From NCBI GenBank assembly GCA_016874035.1, contig VGVM01000020.1:1-40052 (forward strand): a stretch of 40,052 nt of DNA. Direction: 5' to 3'. This document shows positions 33,435 through 40,052 of the stretch, one piece after another. The stretch is from Gemmatimonadota bacterium. Its GTDB lineage: Bacteria; Gemmatimonadota; Gemmatimonadetes; Gemmatimonadales; Gemmatimonadaceae. The position numbers were made by a program, and so were the translations under genes. Each line of letters starts with the position of its first letter. Position 1 is the stretch's first letter. The notes beneath the pieces are model-generated. The model saw nothing but the letters and a program-made list of their open reading frames with translations. It made no database searches and had not been told where the DNA came from.

Positions 33435-34727
33435 CTAGAAGTACGCTTGCCACCGGAACTGCAGCAGCCGCTCCGGCGCTCGGTCGCCGGTACGCGCCCC
33501 CATCGTGAAAACCGTGTGCTCGTAGGCGAGCTGCACGCGCATCACGCGCGTGAGGTACCAGTTCAGGCCGACCCCGATTTCCCGCGCGGTGCGCGCGGCG
33601 ACGGTGGAATCCGCGAATGTCGGGAACGCCTCGTCGCCGACACGGACTGCCGACGCGCGAAACCCGACCTGCCAGGCGCCCCAGCGCCCGCGGTCCGGAT
33701 CGAATGCGGTTCGCGGCACGACCCCTTCCTGCCCAGACGGTTCCCCCGTCAACGTCCACTGTGCGTTCGCGATCCAGCCCGACGTGCCCACCGCGGCTCG
33801 GGTCGCACCACGCGAGACCGTCTGCGAGTTGCCCATGACCTCGGCGAACGAGCCGAACCGTCCTCGGTGGAGGTACGCAAACGCGCCCGACCGGGAATGC
33901 CGGCCCGCGGCACGGACTCCGCCGCTCTCCAGGTACGAAAAGAACGGCGAGCCGGCAATCGTCTTGAAGATCGGAAGCCGGGTCCCCGATGTCGCGGCAC
34001 TCTTCTCGATTCCCGTCGAGCCGTACAGCGCGCCGCCCATGCCTTGCTCCACGCTGCCAACCCGCTTGCGCACGGGCTTCCACCAGAGCCGGTACGTCAG
34101 ATCCTTGGCGTCGTTGTGATCGCTGTCCTGCGTCCCGGAGCCGTCCGGCACCCCGTTGAACACGCCGACGGACATCTCCACGCGGTCACGCAGCGCGGTG
34201 CCGGTGAGGAACACGCCGACGTCGCGGCTCCCGCTCAGGTTCACCGCGACGGACCGGTCGGGAAGCAGCTGTGAGGAGATGGACATGTAGCGCTCGAGCG
34301 ACGAGGGCGTCTTCTGCTTGCCCACCCGCAGCCACCAAGTGCCCGCGAGCCCGATGTCGGCGTAGGCATCCTGCATCGGGGACGTCGAGGACGGCGGGCC
34401 GACATCGAACATGATCCGCGCGGCGAGCCGCGGATGGAAGTTCGCGTCGAAGATCATGCGCGATCGCTTCACGTGGAACCCGTCGCTGATCGCATCGGCC
34501 GTGTCGCTGAGCAGTGCGCGGTATTCCGTCACGACATAGCCGCGCACCTTGAGCTGCTTGCGGCCATCGGCGGAGTGGATCCGCAGGCCGTCGTCGTCGA
34601 ACACGACGGTCGCCGAGTCGCGTGTCGGTTGTGGTGTGCGCGCCTGCGCGCCGAGCGCCGGCGGGAGGAACGCAACGATGAGCGCGCACACGACGGCGCG
34701 CGCCCACCGGGCGAGGAACAGGTTCAC
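33435..34727 (-). CDS. Phosphate-selective porin OprO/OprP family protein
   Basis: The protein has 430 residues. A signal peptide (MNLFLARWARAVVCALIVAF, cleavage near LGAQA) leads to a beta-barrel of the OprP/OprO type. It begins with the periplasmic-side segment KQLKVRGYVVTEYRALLSD and continues with amphipathic strands such as RSRMIFDANFHPRLAARIMF, WWLRVGKQKTPSSLERYMS and the aromatic-ended last strand LLQFRWQAYF. The C-terminal Phe is typical for outer-membrane insertion. Substrate is unknown; family members pass phosphate or other anions. GTG 34727 lies 8 nt after the topA stop and trmFO follows within 10 nt, so an outer-membrane protein sits inside a DNA/RNA housekeeping unit, which looks like an insertion into that cluster. 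Confidence 0.85.
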   Translation of the reverse strand: MNLFLARWARAVVCALIVAFLPPALGAQARTPQPTRDSATVVFDDDGLRIHSADGRKQLKVRGYVVTEYRALLSDTADAISDGFHVKRSRMIFDANFHPRLAARIMFDVGPPSSTSPMQDAYADIGLAGTWWLRVGKQKTPSSLERYMSISSQLLPDRSVAVNLSGSRDVGVFLTGTALRDRVEMSVGVFNGVPDGSGTQDSDHNDAKDLTYRLWWKPVRKRVGSVEQGMGGALYGSTGIEKSAATSGTRLPIFKTIAGSPFFSYLESGGVRAAGRHSRSGAFAYLHRGRFGSFAEVMGNSQTVSRGATRAAVGTSGWIANAQWTLTGEPSGQEGVVPRTAFDPDRGRWGAWQVGFRASAVRVGDEAFPTFADSTVAARTAREIGVGLNWYLTRVMRVQLAYEHTVFTMGARTGDRAPERLLQFRWQAYF

Positions 34728-34735
34728 GCGCGCTG

Positions 34736-37288
34736 CTACGCGGCCGCGCCGTCCGCCCCGCCCTCAGGCGGTTCGGCCACGCTCCACTCGTTCGCGCACT
34801 TGAGGCAGCGTCGATAGCTCCCACGCGTCCGCTTCGACTTCGCCTCCGCGCCCACGTTGCCGCACTCCGGGCAGGGCTCGGAGACCGGCTTGTCCCAGCA
34901 GACGAAGTCGCACTTCGGGTAGTTCTCGCAGCCGAAGAACGCCTTGCCGCGTTTCTTCGACCGGCGCGCGGCGATGTCGCCGCCGTCCTTCGGGCACTTC
35001 ACGCCGGTGGGCATGGAACGCGTGCCGCGACACTTCGGGAACGTCGAGCACCCGAGGAACTCACCCGAGCGACCGCGACGGATCACCATCTGCTTGCCGC
35101 ACAGCGAGCAGATATGCTCCGTCAGCTGCGGCGGCTGGCGCTCGCCCTTGAGCGGCCGCGTGTACTTGCAGGTCTTGGGATGATTCTCGCACGCGACAAA
35201 CGGGCCGAAGAACCCACCCTTGGCCACGAGGCGGCCGCCATCCTGCGGGCACTTCTCGGAGGCGAGCGCCGAGAGGTCGTGCGCTTCCTCGATCAGCGCC
35301 TCGTAGTTCACGGTCGAGAGCGCCTTGTCGAACGGGCCATAGAACTCGCGCAGCACACGCTGCCACCCGATCGACCCATCCTCGATCTTGTCGAGTTCGT
35401 CTTCCATCCCGGCCGTAAACCCGACGTTGAACTCGTTCGGGAACTGCTTGATCATCACCTTCTCGACCGATTCACCCAGCGGCGTGGGGAAGAAGCGGCG
35501 CTGCTTGAGCTCGGCGTAATGCCGGTCGGTGAGCGTCGAGATGATCGAGGCGTACGTGGACGGTCGCCCGATCCTGAGCCGCTCAAGTTCCTTCACGAGG
35601 GACGCTTCGGAGAACCGCGGCGGCGGCTCGGTGAAGTGCTGCGTGGGCGTGATCGCCTTCACCGGCGCATGCTCGCCCGGCTCGATGGCCGGGAGGGCCT
35701 GCTCGTCCTCGAGCGCCTTCCCTTCCCCCTCTTCGCGCGCCTCCTTGTACAGGGAGAGGAAGCCCGGGAACTTGATGACGGATCCCGTCGCGCGGAACAG
35801 GTAGCGACGCTTGTTGGCGAAGTCGAAATCCACGGTCGTCGTGTCGAACACCGCGGGCGCCATCTGGCTGGCCATGAACCGCTGCCAGATCAGCTGGTAG
35901 AGCCGGAATTGCTCGGGCGTCAGGTGCTTCTGGACGGCATCGGGCGTGCGAGTCGGATCGGTGGGCCGGATGCCTTCGTGCGCGTCCTGCGCGTTCGCAT
36001 CCTCGGCCGCACCGTAGAACATCGGTGTCTTGGCCAGGTAGTCGGTCGAGTATTGCTTCGCCAGCCAGTCGCGCGCCTGACCCACGGCGCTCGCCGCGAC
36101 GCGCGTCGAGTCGGTTCGCATGTACGTGATGAGGCCGACGGCGCCCTCGGCGCGACCCAGCTCGATGCCTTCGTACAGGTTCTGCGCGAGCCGCATCGTG
36201 CGTTTCGAACCAAACCCCAGCTTCTTCGCCGCCTCCTGCTGCAGCGTGCTTGTCTTGAACGGCCACAACGATTCGGCGGTTGCGGGGTTCTTCCGCCGCT
36301 CGCGCCGCTTGATGTCCGTGACGTCGAACGTCTTCCGCCCCGCGAGGTCGGCGAGGATGGCGTCCGCCGCGGCCTTGTTGTGGATCTCCGGCTTCGCGCC
36401 GTCGAGATAGTGAAGCTTCGCGGTGAACTCCTGCGCGTCGTGCGTCAGCGTCGCCGCAATGGACCAGTACTCGACCGGCTTGAACGCCCGGATGTCGCGC
36501 TCGCGCTCGACGAGGAGCCGCAGCGCGACGGTCTGCACGCGCCCGGCCGCCAGTCCCTTCTTCACGGTCTTCCACAGCACCGGACTCGCCTTGTAGCCGA
36601 TCAGGCGGTCCAGCACGCGGCGCGCCTGCTGCGCGTCCACCTTCCGCGTATCAATGTCGCCCGCGCCGTCAATCGCGCGGAGCACGGCATCGCGCGTGAT
36701 TTCGTGGAACAGCACGCGCTTCGCCGCGGGCGCGCCCTTGCCACGAATCTGCGACTGCACGTGCCACGCGATCGCCTCGCCCTCACGGTCAGGGTCGGTC
36801 GCGATGTACACGTTCTTCGCTCCACGCGCCGCCTGCTTGAGCTCGGCGACCGTTTTCTCCTTCCCTGGGATCGTGACGTATTCGGGCTCGAAGCCCGACT
36901 CGAGGTCGATGCCCAGCGTCTTCGTCGGGAGGTCGCGGATGTGACCCACCGTCGCCTTCACCGCGAACGCGGGACCGAGGTACTTGCCGATCGTCTTCGC
37001 CTTCGCGGGCGACTCGACGATGACCAGCGACTTGTTGCCGAGGTTGATCGGCGCCGCGTACTCCGCCGTGCTCGGCGAGATCGGAGTCGCCTTGCGCGTC
37101 CGCCGCTTCGCCGGTGCTGCCGGAGCCGCGGCAACCGCGACCGGCTTCGGCGCCGCCGGCGCCTTCACCGCTTTCGCCTTGACTGCTTTCTTCGCCGGCG
37201 AAGCCGCGGCAGCCGACGACTTTCCGCGTGGGGACGCGGATTTTGCGGCGGCTTTGCGCTTCGTGCTTGGCGTCTTCTTCGTGGCCAT
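34736..37288 (-). CDS. topA: DNA topoisomerase I (type IA)
   Basis: This 850-residue enzyme relaxes negative supercoils by single-strand passage. The Toprim domain begins at KSLVIVESPAKAKTIGKYLG (about residue 86) with the acidic DPDREGEAIAWH, and the catalytic Tyr is in GLITYMRTDSTR (about 387). Four zinc-ribbon repeats follow the core, each with paired Cys motifs (CPQDGG...CENHPKTC, CSLCG...CSTFPKC, CPKDGG...CENYPKC, CPECG...CLKC). Residues 1-75 are an unusual Lys/Ala/Pro-rich tail with PAKKA and KAKAVKAP units, like histone-H1 tails, which may add non-specific DNA binding. The ATG at 37288 is preceded by a promoter at 37357-37383. The porin gene starts 8 nt after the stop. Confidence 0.97.
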   Translation of the reverse strand: MATKKTPSTKRKAAAKSASPRGKSSAAAASPAKKAVKAKAVKAPAAPKPVAVAAAPAAPAKRRTRKATPISPSTAEYAAPINLGNKSLVIVESPAKAKTIGKYLGPAFAVKATVGHIRDLPTKTLGIDLESGFEPEYVTIPGKEKTVAELKQAARGAKNVYIATDPDREGEAIAWHVQSQIRGKGAPAAKRVLFHEITRDAVLRAIDGAGDIDTRKVDAQQARRVLDRLIGYKASPVLWKTVKKGLAAGRVQTVALRLLVERERDIRAFKPVEYWSIAATLTHDAQEFTAKLHYLDGAKPEIHNKAAADAILADLAGRKTFDVTDIKRRERRKNPATAESLWPFKTSTLQQEAAKKLGFGSKRTMRLAQNLYEGIELGRAEGAVGLITYMRTDSTRVAASAVGQARDWLAKQYSTDYLAKTPMFYGAAEDANAQDAHEGIRPTDPTRTPDAVQKHLTPEQFRLYQLIWQRFMASQMAPAVFDTTTVDFDFANKRRYLFRATGSVIKFPGFLSLYKEAREEGEGKALEDEQALPAIEPGEHAPVKAITPTQHFTEPPPRFSEASLVKELERLRIGRPSTYASIISTLTDRHYAELKQRRFFPTPLGESVEKVMIKQFPNEFNVGFTAGMEDELDKIEDGSIGWQRVLREFYGPFDKALSTVNYEALIEEAHDLSALASEKCPQDGGRLVAKGGFFGPFVACENHPKTCKYTRPLKGERQPPQLTEHICSLCGKQMVIRRGRSGEFLGCSTFPKCRGTRSMPTGVKCPKDGGDIAARRSKKRGKAFFGCENYPKCDFVCWDKPVSEPCPECGNVGAEAKSKRTRGSYRRCLKCANEWSVAEPPEGGADGAAA

Positions 37289-37356
37289 TGGCGTTCGTGT
37301 TTCAGGTATCCAGGGCGGGCACGACAGCCGTTGCGCCTGCCCTTCGCCGCGTCACT

Positions 37357-37383
37357 CTTATAGTTGTGGCGGCGGAAGGCCAA
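37357..37383 (-). promoter_or_regulatory. Promoter candidate for topA
   Basis: On the minus strand TATAAG (37362-37357) is a good -10 box, and TTGGCC (37383-37378) lies 15 nt upstream as a possible -35. The start point near 37350 gives a leader of about 60 nt. It overlaps the stop-proximal DNA of aroK, so topA can be transcribed apart from the aro genes. Confidence 0.45.
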
Positions 37384-37385
37384 TC

Positions 37386-37904
37386 CTAAGGGTGCGAACC
37401 CCCGCTAGCAAGCGCAAGTACCCTTTCCGCCACGATTTCGGTACCTACGCCTGTCGTGTCAACTCGTTGCCCTGCAAGGAGATACGACGCCTCGCGGCGC
37501 GCCAGCAATTCGCGAATCTTTTGTGCGGCATCGGCACCGGCGAGTAGCGGACGTGCCGTTCCCTGACCGGCGACCCGTGCCGCAGCTTCGTCAGGGTCAA
37601 CGACCAGATAGATCACGTCAGACGCCGCGAGCGCCTCCATGCACCCGGGATTCGTTGCCCAGCCGCCGCCCGTGGCGACGACCAGGCCGTCGCGGTGCCT
37701 CAGTTCATCGGTCGCCGCGCGCTCCAGTGCGCGGAACCCGGATTCACCGAGCGTTTCGAAGATTTCCGCAATCGAACGTCCGGCGCGTTCGGCGATCATG
37801 TCATCGAGATCCACGGCCTGCCGCCCCAGGGCGGCCGCGACGAGTCGTGCGACGGTCGTCTTGCCGGCGCCGGGAAGTCCGACCAACACGATGTTTCGCG
37901 GCAC
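37386..37904 (-). CDS. aroK: Shikimate kinase
   Basis: This 172-residue P-loop kinase phosphorylates shikimate at O3, step five of the chorismate pathway. The P-loop is GLPGAGKTT, the shikimate-binding DLDDMIAERAG and GESGFRALE come next, then ATGGG of Walker B type, and RPLL is the LID Arg. The length is normal. GTG 37904 is 5 nt after the aroC stop on the same strand, so both shikimate-pathway genes are co-transcribed. Placement behind a pilQ-type secretin recalls the pilMNOPQ-aroK order of Proteobacteria. Confidence 0.95.
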   Translation of the reverse strand: MPRNIVLVGLPGAGKTTVARLVAAALGRQAVDLDDMIAERAGRSIAEIFETLGESGFRALERAATDELRHRDGLVVATGGGWATNPGCMEALAASDVIYLVVDPDEAAARVAGQGTARPLLAGADAAQKIRELLARREASYLLAGQRVDTTGVGTEIVAERVLALASGGSHP

Positions 37905-37909
37905 TGCGG

Positions 37910-39124
37910 TCAGGGCGCGGGAGGACGCCCGGAAATCCGGCTTCCCACGCGCCCAACGTAGCCATCGAAGTTGTGGCGCATCTCTGTGAGCGAATCGCCG
38001 CCGAACTTCTCCAGGAATGCGTCGGCAAGGACGATCGCGGTCATGGCCTCCGCGATCACCGCCATCGCCGGCACTGCGGTCACGTCGGATCGTTCCGCCG
38101 CAGCCTCGGCCGCTTCGCCCGTGGCGACATCCACCGTGCGCAGCGGCGTCATCAGTGTCGAAATGGGCTTCATCGCGGCGCGGATCACGAGGGGTTCGCC
38201 CGTGGTGATGCCGCCCTCGAGCCCACCCGCCCGGTTGCTTCGACGGCGCACGTTGCCGGTGCGTGGAGTTCCGGGCGCCATCTCGATTTCGTCGTGCACC
38301 TCAGCGCCGCTCTTGCGAGCCGCCTCCCACCCGTTCCCGATCTCCATCGCCTTCACGGCGTGGATCGAGACGATTGCGCGTGCGAGCCTGCCGTCGAGCT
38401 TCCGGTCCCAGCTGACATGGCTTCCCAAGCCGACGGGGAGGTTTCGTACCACCACCTCGGCGATTCCGCCGGCCGTGTTCCCGGCGCGCTTCAGTTCGTC
38501 AATCCGCGTGATCATGCGGGCTTCGGCATCGCGATCGAGCGTCCGGAGCGGCGACACATCGGCCGCGGCGTTCAGGTCGTCCGGGAGCGTTTCCGGCGGT
38601 CGCGCATCCACGCCGCCCAAGTGGACGACATGCGAGCCGATTGACACGCCGAACTGCGTCAGCAGCTGGCGGGCCACCGCGCCGGCCGCCACACGGGCTG
38701 CCGTTTCGCGAGCGGAGGCCCGTTCGAGGATGTCGCGCGCATCGGCGCGCTCGTACTTGAGGATGCCCCCCAGGTCCGCGTGGCCGGGACGTACGCGCGT
38801 CAGGCGGCGCTTGCGGCCCTCGGCGGCGTCCTCTGGTCGGGACGCCGGATCCATGATTTCCGACCAGGTCTTCCAGTCCCGATTCCGGATCAGCATCGCG
38901 ATCGGAGATCCCAGGGTCTCGCCGGCCCGGACGCCACTCAGCAACTCGACTTCGTCCTGCTCGATCTGCATGCGCCGGCCGCGGCCATAGCCGGTCTGCC
39001 GACGCGCGAGCTCGCGATCGATGTCGGCCGCAACGAGCCGAAGCCCCGCGGGAACGCCTTCGACAATGGCGTTCAGCGCGGGGCCATGCGACTCACCGGC
39101 TGTGGTAAAGTGAAACCGGCCCAG
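37910..39124 (-). CDS. aroC: Chorismate synthase, apparently with a CTG start
   Basis: This 404-residue FMN-dependent enzyme forms chorismate from EPSP. The N-terminal signature RFHFTTAGESHGPALNAIVE is present. It is followed by GYGRGRRMQIEQDEVELLSG, then ERASARETAARVAAGAVA, and the C-terminal RSDVTAVPAMAVIAEAM. All three family signatures are therefore intact. The first ATG (38971) would delete 51 residues, including the essential GESHG. Upstream, the same frame is closed by the secretin stop TGA (39130-39128), and between that stop and RFHF lie only CCG, CTG and GGC. CTG 39124-39122 is therefore the best start, 3 nt after the secretin stop; translation probably restarts there by coupling. 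The length agrees with the family. aroK follows after 5 nt. Confidence 0.9.
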   Translation of the reverse strand: MGRFHFTTAGESHGPALNAIVEGVPAGLRLVAADIDRELARRQTGYGRGRRMQIEQDEVELLSGVRAGETLGSPIAMLIRNRDWKTWSEIMDPASRPEDAAEGRKRRLTRVRPGHADLGGILKYERADARDILERASARETAARVAAGAVARQLLTQFGVSIGSHVVHLGGVDARPPETLPDDLNAAADVSPLRTLDRDAEARMITRIDELKRAGNTAGGIAEVVVRNLPVGLGSHVSWDRKLDGRLARAIVSIHAVKAMEIGNGWEAARKSGAEVHDEIEMAPGTPRTGNVRRRSNRAGGLEGGITTGEPLVIRAAMKPISTLMTPLRTVDVATGEAAEAAAERSDVTAVPAMAVIAEAMTAIVLADAFLEKFGGDSLTEMRHNFDGYVGRVGSRISGRPPAP

Positions 39125-39127
39125 CGG

Positions 39128-40052
39128 TCAGGGCTTCTTCGCACGCACGATATCGCCTTCGTCCACGATATGCGGCGTGATGAGGATGAGCAGGTCTTGC
39201 TTGCGCTCGGTCAACTCGGCCTGTGAGAACAGCCGTCCGACCAGCGGAAGGTCCATCAGCAGCGGGATCCCGGAGCGCGACCGGGTGACCTGCGTTTGCG
39301 TCAGCCCGCCGATCACGGCCGTCTGCCCGTCCTCGACGAGCACCTGATTCGTGCTGCTGCGCTTGTTCGTGTTCGGGCCGGCGACGGTGATGGACTGCAG
39401 CACTTCCTGCTCGGTGACGACATCCATCAGCACCTGGCGGTTCGCCGTGACGTGCGCGGTCACGCGCAGGCTGATGCCGATGTCGCGCTGCGCGATCTGC
39501 GGCGCCACGGACTGGATCTGGCCCGCGGGAATCGGCGGGGTGAGGAGGAACGACAGGCTCGAACCGGAGAACAGTTCGGCCTGCTTGTTGTCCACGGCCG
39601 TCACGCTGGGCTCGGCCTGCACGTCGGTGAGCTGCACGGAGCTGAGCGCGTCCACGAACGAAGTGATGTTGAAGCCGCCGAGCACCATGTTGTGGATCAG
39701 CGTGAGCGACGAGTTGCCCTTGAAGGTCCGCTGCGAGTTCGCCACGCCGGCAAACCCGTCGCCGGACAGGTTCACCCGACCATCGCCGGTGCTCCCGGGC
39801 CGTGTCGAGATCGCGTTGGAGAACATGTTGGGCTGGCCGAGGTCATACGCGAGACCGAGCTGCTCGGTGCCCGTCCGGTCCACCGTGATGATCTTTGCCT
39901 TGATGGTGATCTGCGGCGTCCGCACGTCGAGGTCGCGCACATAGCTCTCGATGTCCGCGACGCGCGCGGCGGTTTCCGTGACGATGATCGCGTTGGTCTG
40001 CTCGTTCGCGACGACGTTGCCGCGCGAGCTGCAGATCGCCGCACTGGCGCCC
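39128..40052 (-). CDS. pilQ: Secretin, PilQ/GspD type, 5' end outside window
   Basis: The last 308 residues are visible; the N-terminus lies beyond the right edge. Secretins form the outer-membrane gate for type IV pili or type II secretion. The visible part begins in an N-terminal repeat domain (VANEQTNAIIVTETAARVAD) and continues into the secretin core with EPSVTAVDNKQAELFSGS, IAQRDIGISLRVTAHVT, VLVEDGQTAVIGGLTQTQ, and SGIPLLMDLPLVGRLFSQ followed by LLILITPHIV, the classic C-terminal secretin signature. PilQ is favoured over GspD because aroC and aroK follow directly, like the pilMNOPQ-aroK cluster of Proteobacteria; GspD cannot be excluded without the upstream genes. Its TGA stop is in the same frame as aroC and only 3 nt before the proposed CTG start. 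Confidence 0.9.
   Translation of the reverse strand, partial: GASAAICSSRGNVVANEQTNAIIVTETAARVADIESYVRDLDVRTPQITIKAKIITVDRTGTEQLGLAYDLGQPNMFSNAISTRPGSTGDGRVNLSGDGFAGVANSQRTFKGNSSLTLIHNMVLGGFNITSFVDALSSVQLTDVQAEPSVTAVDNKQAELFSGSSLSFLLTPPIPAGQIQSVAPQIAQRDIGISLRVTAHVTANRQVLMDVVTEQEVLQSITVAGPNTNKRSSTNQVLVEDGQTAVIGGLTQTQVTRSRSGIPLLMDLPLVGRLFSQAELTERKQDLLILITPHIVDEGDIVRAKKP

Noticed and set aside
35114-37363. 749-codon plus-strand open frame opposite topA
   Set aside because: Antisense shadow of an unambiguous topoisomerase gene.

Overview
The window is a GC-rich chromosomal segment of a Gram-negative-type (diderm) bacterium. Gemmatimonadota is the best guess. The reasons are overall composition, a secretin, an OprP-like porin, lipoproteins, DUF5916, DUF885 and HD-GYP proteins, a very large BTAD/AAA/TPR regulator, and many genes that seem to start directly at the transcript 5' end. 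This assignment is an inference; no rRNA or other marker is present. I found no tRNA, rRNA, CRISPR array or insertion sequence.

Layout. 1-1490 (minus): a secreted creatininase-like protein (cut by the window edge) and a secreted concanavalin-fold protein. 1491-2850: a structured leader with an intrinsic terminator, then a MoxR ATPase. 2940-8280: a RidA protein, a 1102-residue BTAD-AAA-TPR regulator and, convergent with it, a membrane HD-GYP gene split by a frameshift. The HD-GYP gene is preceded by a 15-codon ORF with a near-perfect Shine-Dalgarno and by helically phased direct repeats. 8283-11040: a conserved unknown protein, a sigma-54 activator with a degenerate receiver, and a 250-bp repeat element. 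11058-16198: gcvT, a DUF5916 outer-membrane protein broken by an amber codon, and a membrane histidine kinase.

16275-18046: two overlapping deoxynucleoside kinases. 18043-24334 (minus): a tightly overlapping operon of oxidoreductase, DUF885 peptidase, peptide-binding lipoprotein and two permeases, with no ATPase subunit present. 24441-26369: an ABC1-family kinase continuous with a lipoprotein-like tail. 26374-30273: PrxQ-type peroxiredoxin, argF, an aminotransferase and a threonine dehydratase-like enzyme. 30303-37288: xerC, a third deoxynucleoside kinase, trmFO, an OprP-like porin and topA; this keeps the topA-trmFO-xerC neighbourhood known from Firmicutes. 37386-40052: aroK, aroC and the 3' part of a pilQ-type secretin, a pil-aro arrangement like that of Proteobacteria. 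aroC seems to start at CTG.

The most promising unexplained unit is 3413-8213: a TPR regulator of SARP architecture, a convergent membrane HD-GYP protein, a tiny hydrophobic ORF and SARP-like spaced repeats. They could form a peptide- or c-di-GMP-linked signalling module. Each part is visible in the sequence; the functional link is inference. A second theme is a TAnnnT -10 box 6-10 nt before the start codon at about eight genes, which points to widespread leaderless translation.
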